A stretch of 46,984 nt of DNA from Polyangiaceae bacterium (lineage in GTDB: Bacteria; Myxococcota_A; Polyangia; Polyangiales; Polyangiaceae), in NCBI GenBank assembly GCA_025936045.1, contig JAICUB010000048.1:1-46984 (forward strand), in the 5' to 3' direction. The position numbers were made by a program, and so were the translations under genes. The notes below the pieces were generated by a model. That model did no database searches. It was not told the DNA's origin and saw only the letters and a program-made list of their open reading frames with translations. How positions within the stretch are numbered: the stretch's first letter is position 1; every line of letters begins with the position of its first letter. Below are positions 1-6,208 of this stretch, one piece after another.

Positions 1-68
1 CGCACGACTTGCATGTATTAGGCGCGCCGCTAACGTTCGTTCTGAGCCAGGATCAAACTCTCCAGTTA
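1..68 (-). rRNA. rrs: 16S ribosomal RNA, 5' end only (partial)
   Basis: Read on the minus strand, this stretch gives the canonical 16S 5' end: AGAGTTTGATCCTGGCTCAG at 61-42, followed by the helix that ends in the ATGCAAGTCG sequence at the window edge. The mature 5' end is placed near 68 by alignment with the E. coli start. The rest of the gene lies to the left of the window. The identification is certain; the exact 5' end may be off by a few bases. Confidence 0.97.
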
Positions 69-179
69 GATCCTTCGGCAAGCAGGAGCGGGGCTAACCG
101 CAACCTACCGCCATATGGCTCGCTATTCGAACACCGTCTCGCCGACCGGGGTGATCGGACGGACGGTTTATTTGTCATA

Positions 180-223
180 CCCACGCGATTTCTCGCGGGG
201 TGATGGGGCTCAGTTTTCAAGGA
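180..223 (-). promoter_or_regulatory. rRNA leader: boxA-like antitermination site and adjacent hairpin
   Basis: On the minus strand, 223-209 reads TCCTTGAAAACTGAG, close to the boxA of bacterial rRNA leaders (the TCTTTGAAAACT type). Just downstream, 200-180 can fold into a stem of about nine pairs with one mismatch and a four-base loop, placed like the boxB of a nut site. Both lie between the predicted rRNA promoter and the 16S 5' end, where Nus-factor antitermination signals normally sit. The assignment is by position and similarity only. Confidence 0.55.
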
Positions 224-268
224 CCGAGGGGGAAACCGCGTTCGGCTTTCCCGTTCAGCGGGGCGCGG

Positions 269-297
269 AACCTAGTTCCGGATTCGTCGTCTGTCAA
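269..297 (-). promoter_or_regulatory. predicted sigma-70 promoter of the rRNA operon
   Basis: The minus strand carries TTGACA at 297-292 and TAGGTT at 274-269, separated by 17 nt. A GC-rich discriminator (CCGCGCCCC) follows, as expected for a stringently controlled rRNA promoter. Immediately upstream, A/T-rich DNA with an AAAGAG...CTCTTT inverted repeat could serve as an UP element. The implied start is near 262, giving a leader of roughly 195 nt before 16S. Confidence 0.7.
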
Positions 298-511
298 AGA
301 GATTTTTCTCTTTGCTCGCCGATTTTTTTCGGCGACTTTTCCGGCCGGGTAACCAGCCCCAGAGAGGCTAGCTTATCGAACCGGGACGGGAGCTGGCGAC
401 GCTTCGCCGTGGCTACCCGAGACGACCTGCGCTCGTTGGTTCCCCCACCCAGTGAAGGGCAAAGGGGCCTTTTCGAGCGCCGGAGGGGCAGTGCCCCGCG
501 GGAGGGACAGC
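298..511. other. non-coding spacer with hairpins upstream of the rRNA promoter
   Basis: No convincing gene lies here. There is a hairpin at 316-335 (7-bp arms TCGCCGA/TCGGCGA with a T-only loop) and a small stem GGGGC-AGT-GCCCC at 485-497, just past the stop of the Roadblock-like gene. The latter may be part of a terminator for that operon, but no run of T follows it on the minus strand. Confidence 0.45.
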
Positions 512-1183
512 CTAGCGCGGAACGGGTTCGAATCCAGACAAATCGCCCGCGAACCACAAACCCATGGGTTCCCTTACCAAAGCGAACTCGTGGCCGGACG
601 CGAGGCGGGCGCGGTAGCCCACGGCCCGGCGGCGGCTGCGCGGGTCGAGATCGTAGCGCCCGAGGAGTGTCACCGGTCGCCAGGAGCCCTGAAACCAGAC
701 GGCCTGGGGTCGGCGGCGGTCCCCGGGAGCCGTTTGGACCTCGAGCCTCGCCCAGCGTTCGCCGGCGAGCGTGAACCGCGACGCGGGCAGCCCCGCTTCG
801 AGCTCGAGCTCGCGCACGGCTTCGCCGACGGCACGGCGCGAGAACGAGAACGCGTTACGCGGGAGCTCGAGCACGAGCGCGTACCCTTCGGCGAGCCCGA
901 CGAGCGCGAACGATTTGCCGCGCGCGCGCACGACGAACTCTTGCATTTGGTCGGGGCCCGGTAGCTTCACGCCGCGCGCGAGGTCCAAAATGATGCGCAA
1001 CTCCGCGGCCATCACCTTGAGCGCGTAAGGCTCGAGATATCCCCCGTAATCCACGGTTTCTCCCAGGGGGTCGACGAGCGTCGCGCCCGCGGCGCCGGTC
1101 GTCTCACACAGCCTGAGCAGCGTTGCGCTGAAGTTCGATACCGCTTGATCGCGGGGGATCAGCGAGCGGCGGCGACGGCTCAT
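512..1183 (-). CDS. Roadblock/LC7-like domain protein
   Basis: A 223-residue protein. The N-terminal half (about residues 15-115) has the feel of a Roadblock/LC7 fold: a helix, a strand pattern around 'GATLVDPLGETVDYGG', a central helix, then strands around 'KSFALVGLAEGYALVLELP'. In myxobacteria such proteins often partner with small Ras-like GTPases such as MglA, but no GTPase gene lies nearby. The C-terminal half (about 120-223) matches nothing I recognise. Its ATG overlaps the stop of the upstream PpiC-type gene (ATGA), so it is the last gene of the pepA operon and probably translationally coupled. Family assignment is moderate; partner and role are unknown. Confidence 0.7.
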   Translation of the reverse strand: MSRRRRSLIPRDQAVSNFSATLLRLCETTGAAGATLVDPLGETVDYGGYLEPYALKVMAAELRIILDLARGVKLPGPDQMQEFVVRARGKSFALVGLAEGYALVLELPRNAFSFSRRAVGEAVRELELEAGLPASRFTLAGERWARLEVQTAPGDRRRPQAVWFQGSWRPVTLLGRYDLDPRSRRRAVGYRARLASGHEFALVREPMGLWFAGDLSGFEPVPR

Positions 1184-2115
1184 GGGACGACGGGAACCAG
1201 CGCCGTGAGCGCGTCCACGGCGCGCTCGCTGCTCACGGGAGTTGCGGCGTAGAGCCGCTCACGCAGCGCGTCGAGCGCGTGCTGGGCCCGACGCGTGTAC
1301 GTTTCTTCCGCGAGCAGTCGACGACGCTCTTCGACGGGAACGCGAACTTCCGGGTAGCGCCGCTCGAGCTGGATGACGTGGTAGCCGAACGCGCTCTTCA
1401 CGAGGCCGCTCTGCTCGCCGGGCTCCGTCAACGCGAGCGCCGCGCGCGCGAAGTCGAGGTCGAGCGTGCCCGCGACCGCCTTCGGCGGCTCCGCGGTCGG
1501 ATCCCACATGCGACCGTCCGCGGTCGCGGGCGGCAGGTGTTCAGCGACGATCTCGAGGTCGTGCTTCGGGAACGAGCGAGCACGTTTGACGAGCTCCTCG
1601 CCGTCAGGCGCACCCTTCAGCGCGGCGGCGAGCTCGACGGCGAGCGCCCGCGCCGGCGCGTCGTCGGCGGGCTTTTTGACGAGAACGACGGCGTGCGCCG
1701 TCTGCGCGCTCGGCGGGCGATCGATCGCGGGCCAATGCAGCGCCGTGAGCTCGCGCACCTCGGCGTCGGTGGGTGGACCGAGCGCGTGAGCGTCGTCGCG
1801 GAGGCGTTCGAGCAGGGCGCGCGCGAGGACGCCGCGCTCCGCACCGTTCACGAGAGCAAGCTTCGTCGGGTCGGCGCGCACTCCGGCGGCGTAGAGCGCG
1901 TCCGCAACGCCCCGGCGTCGCGCTTCCGCGAGCGGGACACCCTGCGCCTCCGCGATGCGAGCGACCGTACCGAGCGAAACCTTTTCGCTGCCCACGAACG
2001 CCGCCACACCGGGTGGCAACGCGGCGCGCGCAGGCTCCGGAGCCGTGCGCCGCTGCGAGCATGCCGACGCGAGCGCGAGGACGAGAACGACGTGGCGCGA
2101 CGGCGCGCGCTTCAT
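1180..2115 (-). CDS. PpiC/parvulin-type peptidylprolyl isomerase lipoprotein
   Basis: 311 residues from the ATG at 2115, which overlaps the stop of the preceding gene (ATGA). A longer in-frame reading exists but would run through two upstream genes. The N-terminus is a lipoprotein signal (hydrophobic stretch ending LASAC, Cys19). The C-terminal half is a parvulin rotamase domain with the typical ending pattern 'LTEPGEQSGLVKSAFGYHVI' and charged helices after it. The predicted role is chaperone-like prolyl isomerisation of exported proteins, anchored to the inner or outer membrane. It sits between two small membrane-protein genes and the Roadblock-like gene in one operon. Confidence 0.85.
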   Translation of the reverse strand: MKRAPSRHVVLVLALASACSQRRTAPEPARAALPPGVAAFVGSEKVSLGTVARIAEAQGVPLAEARRRGVADALYAAGVRADPTKLALVNGAERGVLARALLERLRDDAHALGPPTDAEVRELTALHWPAIDRPPSAQTAHAVVLVKKPADDAPARALAVELAAALKGAPDGEELVKRARSFPKHDLEIVAEHLPPATADGRMWDPTAEPPKAVAGTLDLDFARAALALTEPGEQSGLVKSAFGYHVIQLERRYPEVRVPVEERRRLLAEETYTRRAQHALDALRERLYAATPVSSERAVDALTALVPVVP

Positions 2116-2312
2116 CGTCCGGACGCCCTCGGTCGCAACATTTCGGTCGCGGAGCGCAGGGCGATACCTCCTACCAAAAGGAAGTAAATTGCCTGTAAAT
2201 CTCGACGATCCCCGAGTGCGTGCAGACCGAGCGCGAAGGCCGCGCACGCGGCGACGAACAACACGAGGTTCACGACGTTCGCGACCCGAGTCATGAAGGC
2301 GCGCTGGTTCAT
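2112..2312 (-). CDS. small two-helix membrane protein
   Basis: 66 residues. The ATG at 2312 overlaps the stop of the upstream membrane-protein gene, and its own stop overlaps the next ATG. Both overlaps have the ATGA form, which argues strongly that this short frame is real. Two hydrophobic helices are visible (about residues 11-30 'VVNLVLFVAACAAFALGL' and 40-55 'AIYFLLVGGIALRSA'), with a basic C-terminal tail. No known family is recognised. Function is unknown; operon position suggests an envelope role alongside the PpiC-type lipoprotein. Confidence 0.8.
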   Translation of the reverse strand: MNQRAFMTRVANVVNLVLFVAACAAFALGLHALGDRRDLQAIYFLLVGGIALRSATEMLRPRASGR

Positions 2313-3013
2313 CTGATCGCCGCCCAGACCAAGCCGATGCCGACGAGCAGCGCGAGCAACGCGCCACGCAGAGCGATCGCGTTCAGGCGCGTACTGCCGG
2401 AGGCGAGCTCGTGTCTGCCGCCCTGCGCGAGCGCGACGCGAGAGCCGGCGCTCAAGACGAGCAGCGCGCACGCCGCGGCCGTCGCATGCGCGAGCACGGC
2501 GTGCTCCGCGCGGTCGACGCGGAACGCGAGCGCCTCGAAGACGAGCGCGGAGAGCACCGCAAAGGCGACGATCGGCACTCCGAGCGGGTGGGGCCGCGAG
2601 CGCGGCACGAGCGGCGCGCCGGGCGCGATTTCGGCGTCGGGTCGGGCGGGGCTGCTCACGCGACCCCAGCCGAACGCATACAGGACCCACCCGAGGGTTC
2701 CGAGCGCGGTGCGGATGCGGTCGAGGTGGACGGGCGACGAATCCGCGCCGAGCAGCGCCCAGGTGAGCACCGAGCAGCCGACGAAGGCGACGATACCGAG
2801 CACGCGGCCGAGGCCGGGCCGCCGTTCGACGAGAAAGATCGACGTGACGAGCGCCGCGAGCCCGGCGAGCGCCGCGACGCGCGGGGCCGAGCGGACACCT
2901 CGCGCCGCGACGGGCAACCCGACGGTGAGCAACCAGGCGTACACGCCGGGCAAGAGCACTCGCGTCCGCTCGGCGAGCGGCAGGGGCTCGGGCGGCGCGG
3001 CGATCTCCGTCAT
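2309..3013 (-). CDS. polytopic membrane protein of unknown function
   Basis: 234 residues with about six to seven hydrophobic segments (for example near residues 18-38, 47-65, 70-90, 103-117, 142-164, 170-192 and 213-233). No enzymatic motif or transporter signature is visible. A Pro/Arg-rich loop ('RPDAEIAPGAPLVPRSRPHP') separates the two halves. It starts 13 nt after the pepA stop and overlaps the next gene by an ATGA, so it belongs to the same transcript. Real gene status is well supported by operon structure and hydrophobicity; function is not assigned. Confidence 0.82.
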   Translation of the reverse strand: MTEIAAPPEPLPLAERTRVLLPGVYAWLLTVGLPVAARGVRSAPRVAALAGLAALVTSIFLVERRPGLGRVLGIVAFVGCSVLTWALLGADSSPVHLDRIRTALGTLGWVLYAFGWGRVSSPARPDAEIAPGAPLVPRSRPHPLGVPIVAFAVLSALVFEALAFRVDRAEHAVLAHATAAACALLVLSAGSRVALAQGGRHELASGSTRLNAIALRGALLALLVGIGLVWAAIR

Positions 3014-3026
3014 GGGCGCTCGGGAC

Positions 3027-4505
3027 TCAGCGCGCGAACCCCTCGACGAGGTTCACGAAGGTGAGCACGGGGTGACCGGTCGCGCCCTTCGGGTAGATGC
3101 CGCGCGCGCGTTCGGCGTAGACGGGCCCTGCAACGTCGCAGTGGATCCAGGGGTAACCACCGACGAATTCCCGCAGAAAAAGCGCCGCAAGGATGGACCC
3201 GCCGTAGCGATCCCCCGTGTGCTTGAAGTCGGCGATGTCGCTCTTCAGCTGCTCGGCGAGCTCCTCGAGCAACGGCAGCCGCCAGAACGACTCCCCCGCG
3301 TCGCGCGCCGCTCCCTCGAACTTCTGCGCGACGTCGTCGCTCGTCGCGTAGTAGGGCGAGCACGTCTTGCCGAGCGCAACGAGCGCCGCACCGGTCAGCG
3401 TCGCCGCGTCCACGACGAGGTCGGGCTCGAGGCGCGCCGCGTAGGCGAGCGCGTCGGCGAGCACGAGCCGGCCCTCGGCGTCGGTATTGATGATCTCGAC
3501 CGTCTTGCCCGAGAGTGACGTAAAGACGTCGGCGGGGCGGTAGGCTTCCCCGTCCGGCATGTTCTCGGCTGCGCCGATGATGCCGTGGACCTCGACGCGC
3601 GGCTTCAGGTGCTTGATGGCGGCCATCAAGCCGAGCACCGCCGCGGCGCCGCCCATGTCCGTCTTCATGTCGCCCATGCCGGCGGCGGGCTTGATGCAGA
3701 GTCCGCCCGAGTCGAAGGTGAGTCCCTTGCCGACGAACACGAGACGCTTGGTAGCGCCGCGCGGCGAGTAACTCATGTGGATGAAGCGCGGCTCGTTCGC
3801 GCTGCCCTGCCCGACGGCGTAGTGCAGGTGCATGCCGGCAGCGCGAATGCCGCGCTTGTCGAGCACCTTGATGCCGAACTTGCCGCTCTTCGCGATCTTT
3901 CGTGCGACGGAAGCGATCGCCTCGGGCGTGAGCACGTTCGGCGGCTCGTTCACGGCGTCACGCGCGATCGCGACCGCCTCGGCGATACCGACGCCGAGCG
4001 CAAGCTCGCGGCGCGCACTCGCGCCGACGCGACCTTGCGAGTAGAGGACGATCTTTTTGAGCTCCGCCTTCGGCCGGCGATCACCCGTGAAGTATTTGAC
4101 GAAGCGATAACTGCCGAGCCCGGCCGCTTCACCGACGTGCCGCCAGTCGACCTCCGCCGGCAGCGCGATGCCGACGCGCGTGACACCGGGACCGTTCGAC
4201 GCACGCACCGCGACCGCTATGGACGCACGCAGGCGCGCGGCGTCGAGCTTCTGGCGCGGACCGAGACCGACGAGCACGATGCGACGCGCTTTCGCGCGAC
4301 CCAAAGTGGAAACGTCCAGCAGCTGCTCGGCCTTACCGGTGAATTCGACGAGCTTCGCGTGAGCGACGAGACCGCCGCCCATGGCCGCTTCGATCGGCCC
4401 GAGCCACGCGTTCTGCTCGAGCGAGCCCTCTTCGACGCACACCGCGAGCACCTCGAGTGCTGCGCGCGTCGGATCGCCTGACCCAATTTCAATCGACGCC
4501 GTCAT
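3027..4505 (-). CDS. pepA: cytosol aminopeptidase (leucyl aminopeptidase, M17)
   Basis: 492 residues, the usual size for PepA. The C-terminal catalytic domain carries all M17 hallmarks: 'VGKGLTFDSGGL' with Lys260 and Asp265, 'KTDMGGA' with Asp283, and 'NTDAEGRLVLAD' at 340-351 with Asp342, Glu344 and Arg346. These form the two-metal site and catalytic pair known for the family. The N-terminal ~170 residues form the regulatory/hexamer-building domain. It releases N-terminal residues from peptides in the cytoplasm. It is the first gene of a leftward five-gene operon and diverges from the SDR gene across a ~106-bp region. No strong Shine-Dalgarno is seen before the ATG. Confidence 0.96.
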   Translation of the reverse strand: MTASIEIGSGDPTRAALEVLAVCVEEGSLEQNAWLGPIEAAMGGGLVAHAKLVEFTGKAEQLLDVSTLGRAKARRIVLVGLGPRQKLDAARLRASIAVAVRASNGPGVTRVGIALPAEVDWRHVGEAAGLGSYRFVKYFTGDRRPKAELKKIVLYSQGRVGASARRELALGVGIAEAVAIARDAVNEPPNVLTPEAIASVARKIAKSGKFGIKVLDKRGIRAAGMHLHYAVGQGSANEPRFIHMSYSPRGATKRLVFVGKGLTFDSGGLCIKPAAGMGDMKTDMGGAAAVLGLMAAIKHLKPRVEVHGIIGAAENMPDGEAYRPADVFTSLSGKTVEIINTDAEGRLVLADALAYAARLEPDLVVDAATLTGAALVALGKTCSPYYATSDDVAQKFEGAARDAGESFWRLPLLEELAEQLKSDIADFKHTGDRYGGSILAALFLREFVGGYPWIHCDVAGPVYAERARGIYPKGATGHPVLTFVNLVEGFAR

Positions 4506-4532
4506 GGCAGTGGCACACGAAGGTAGTGCCGT

Positions 4533-4560
4533 GTTCGCGGGGTCGCAAATCGTCGCGAAC
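4533..4560. repeat. inverted repeat in the pepA/SDR divergent promoter region
   Basis: GTTCGCG at 4533-4539 and CGCGAAC at 4554-4560 form a perfect 7-bp inverted repeat with a 14-bp spacer. It lies in the only non-coding DNA between the divergent pepA and SDR starts, a sensible place for an operator, although E. coli PepA is the only family precedent for DNA binding that comes to mind. A further small hairpin (CGGG-CTCAAA-CCCG) precedes the SDR start. No regulator can be named. Confidence 0.35.
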
Positions 4561-4611
4561 GGTTTTGCGGAGCGCAGGCGCGAACGGGCTCAAACCCGCT
4601 ATCCTCGACCG

Positions 4612-5316
4612 ATGCGTAGTGCAGTCCTGGTTTCAGGGGCGGGAGGGGCGCTCGGCTCGGCCCTCGTCGCCCAGTTGGCGAAGAGCGGTCTGGTCGTCGC
4701 CGCGGGCCGCGGAGTTTCGCAGTCCGAGCTCGACGGAGCGCATGGCAGGGGACGCACCGTGGCGGCACCGCTCGAGCTCGGCGTGCCCGCGGCCTGGCGC
4801 GAGCTCTCCGAGCGCTTGAGCCGCGAGGATATCGTCGTCGACGGCGCGGTGCTTGCGGCCGGAGGCTGGCGCGGCGGCGCGACGCTCAGCGATACGCCGG
4901 ACGACGTGTGGTCGGCGATGCTCGCTGGGAACCTCGAAACCGTACGGGTGTCCTTGCAAGCGCTCCTGCCGGGCATGGTCGAACGCCGGCGCGGGAGCGT
5001 CGTCGTCATCGCGTCGAGCGCCGCGGTGCGCCCTTGGGAAAGCGCGAAGGCCGCGGCGTACGCGGCGTCGAAGGCCGGGGCGCTCGCGCTCGTGCAGGCG
5101 AGCGCGGCGGAGGTGCTCGCGGGCGGCGTGCGCCTGAATGCACTCTTGCCGAGCGTCATCGACACACCGGCGAACCGTAACGCCACGCCGAAGGCCGATT
5201 TTTCGCGTTGGGTCTCACCCGCTTCGATCGCGGAAGTAGCCGGATTCATGCTGTCTGACGCGGCGCGCGATATCTCCGGCGCGGCGCTGCCCGTGTACGG
5301 CCGCGTCGGCGTGTGA
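4612..5316 (+). CDS. short-chain dehydrogenase/reductase (SDR)
   Basis: 234 residues from the ATG at 4612. The Rossmann fold opens with a glycine-rich loop 'SGAGGALG' (8-15). The catalytic region has the serine in 'VVIASSAA' and the YxxxK pair Tyr150/Lys154 in 'AAYAASKAG', all in the order expected for classical SDRs. The C-terminus reads 'SGAALPVYGRVGV', a common SDR ending. The substrate cannot be predicted. A longer upstream reading frame exists but would start inside pepA antisense and lacks family similarity. It converges on the FNR gene with an 18-bp gap, so the two are not co-transcribed. Confidence 0.92.
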   Translation: MRSAVLVSGAGGALGSALVAQLAKSGLVVAAGRGVSQSELDGAHGRGRTVAAPLELGVPAAWRELSERLSREDIVVDGAVLAAGGWRGGATLSDTPDDVWSAMLAGNLETVRVSLQALLPGMVERRRGSVVVIASSAAVRPWESAKAAAYAASKAGALALVQASAAEVLAGGVRLNALLPSVIDTPANRNATPKADFSRWVSPASIAEVAGFMLSDAARDISGAALPVYGRVGV

Positions 5317-5334
5317 GCCGCGCGGCGGCGCTCG

Positions 5335-6075
5335 TCACCAGTACTTTTCGAAGGTGACGTGACCCGGTGTACGGACGCGGTGCTTGCGCAGGCCGCGCGC
5401 GCCGAGGAGAGCCGTCGTCTCTTCGATCATCGCCGGGTTGCCGCAGAGCATGACGTGGCTGCGTTCCGGCGCGAGGGGCGTGCCCGCAACGCGTTCGAGC
5501 TCACCCGCGGTGAGGAGCGAAGTGATGCGACCGTGAAGCAGACCGGGTGCTTGCTCGCGGGTGAGCGCAGCCACGAGCCTGAAGCGGCTCCCGCGTTCGG
5601 ACTCGAGACGCAAGAGCCGCTCCCGCTCGGCTAGCTGCGTCGCGTCACGCACGCCGTGAACGAGTACGACGCGCTCGAACCGCTGCCAGGGCTCCTCGCT
5701 CGCAAGGATCGACAGGAAGGGGCCGAGGCCGGTGCCCGTCGCGACCAGCCAGAGCTCGGGCGCTTCCGGTAGCCATTTGAGCGTAAAAAAGCCCTGGGGC
5801 TTCGGTTCGACCAGGAGCGGATCACCGGGTCGTAGGCGCAGGAGCCGGGGCGTTAGCGCACCTCCGACCACCTCCGTCACCAAGAACTCGAGTGGCTTGC
5901 CGGGCGGCGACGCGATCGAATAGGAGCGGCGTTCGACGACCCCTTCGATATCGAGCGCCAGGTTCACGAACTGGCCGGGCGCGAAGGGCTCGACTTCGGC
6001 CGCGACGACCAGCGTCGCAAGTCCGGGGGCCCAGTCACGCCGGGCGATGAGATGCCCTGCTGACCAGCCCTGCAT
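5335..6075 (-). CDS. fpr: ferredoxin/flavodoxin--NADP(+) reductase
   Basis: 246 residues from the ATG at 6075, matching the ~250-residue bacterial Fpr class. A TAGGAG ribosome-binding site sits at the right distance, which decides this start over a 50-residue longer frame. FAD-binding signature 'RRSYS' at 49-53, NADP-binding 'ATGTGLGPFL' at 111-120, 'VMLCGNPAMI' further on, and a C-terminus ending in 'VTFEKYW', the aromatic terminus typical of bacterial FNRs. It exchanges electrons between NADPH and ferredoxin or flavodoxin in the cytoplasm, feeding Fe-S, radical SAM or desaturase enzymes. It diverges from the GltJ-like gene across 133 bp. Confidence 0.93.
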   Translation of the reverse strand: MQGWSAGHLIARRDWAPGLATLVVAAEVEPFAPGQFVNLALDIEGVVERRSYSIASPPGKPLEFLVTEVVGGALTPRLLRLRPGDPLLVEPKPQGFFTLKWLPEAPELWLVATGTGLGPFLSILASEEPWQRFERVVLVHGVRDATQLAERERLLRLESERGSRFRLVAALTREQAPGLLHGRITSLLTAGELERVAGTPLAPERSHVMLCGNPAMIEETTALLGARGLRKHRVRTPGHVTFEKYW

Positions 6076-6208
6076 CGACGCTCCTAGTTCGATAACTCCG
6101 AGCGGGCGGTCGAGCAAGGGGCCGAAATCCTGACTCCCACCTCCGCACGACCCAATCCACCCAAAAAACGGGGCGAATACGTAAGGAGCGTGTACGCTAA
6201 GAGCCTCG

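Noticed and set aside
316..335. hairpin with T-only loop as an intrinsic terminator
   Set aside because: On the strand of the upstream gene it is not followed by a T run. On the plus strand only four T follow, and no transcript is known to end there.
520..550. tRNA-like T-arm GGTTCGAATCC
   Set aside because: The stem around it pairs poorly, and no acceptor, D or anticodon arm fits at the right spacing. The bases are explained as the last codons of the Roadblock-like gene on the other strand.
2220..3518. long plus-strand frame opposite the pepA operon
   Set aside because: It is an antisense shadow; the minus strand has conserved families and coupled starts.
4570..4611. second GGTTTGAGCCC T-arm-like sequence
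   Set aside because: It forms only a short hairpin before the SDR start; no cloverleaf can be drawn.
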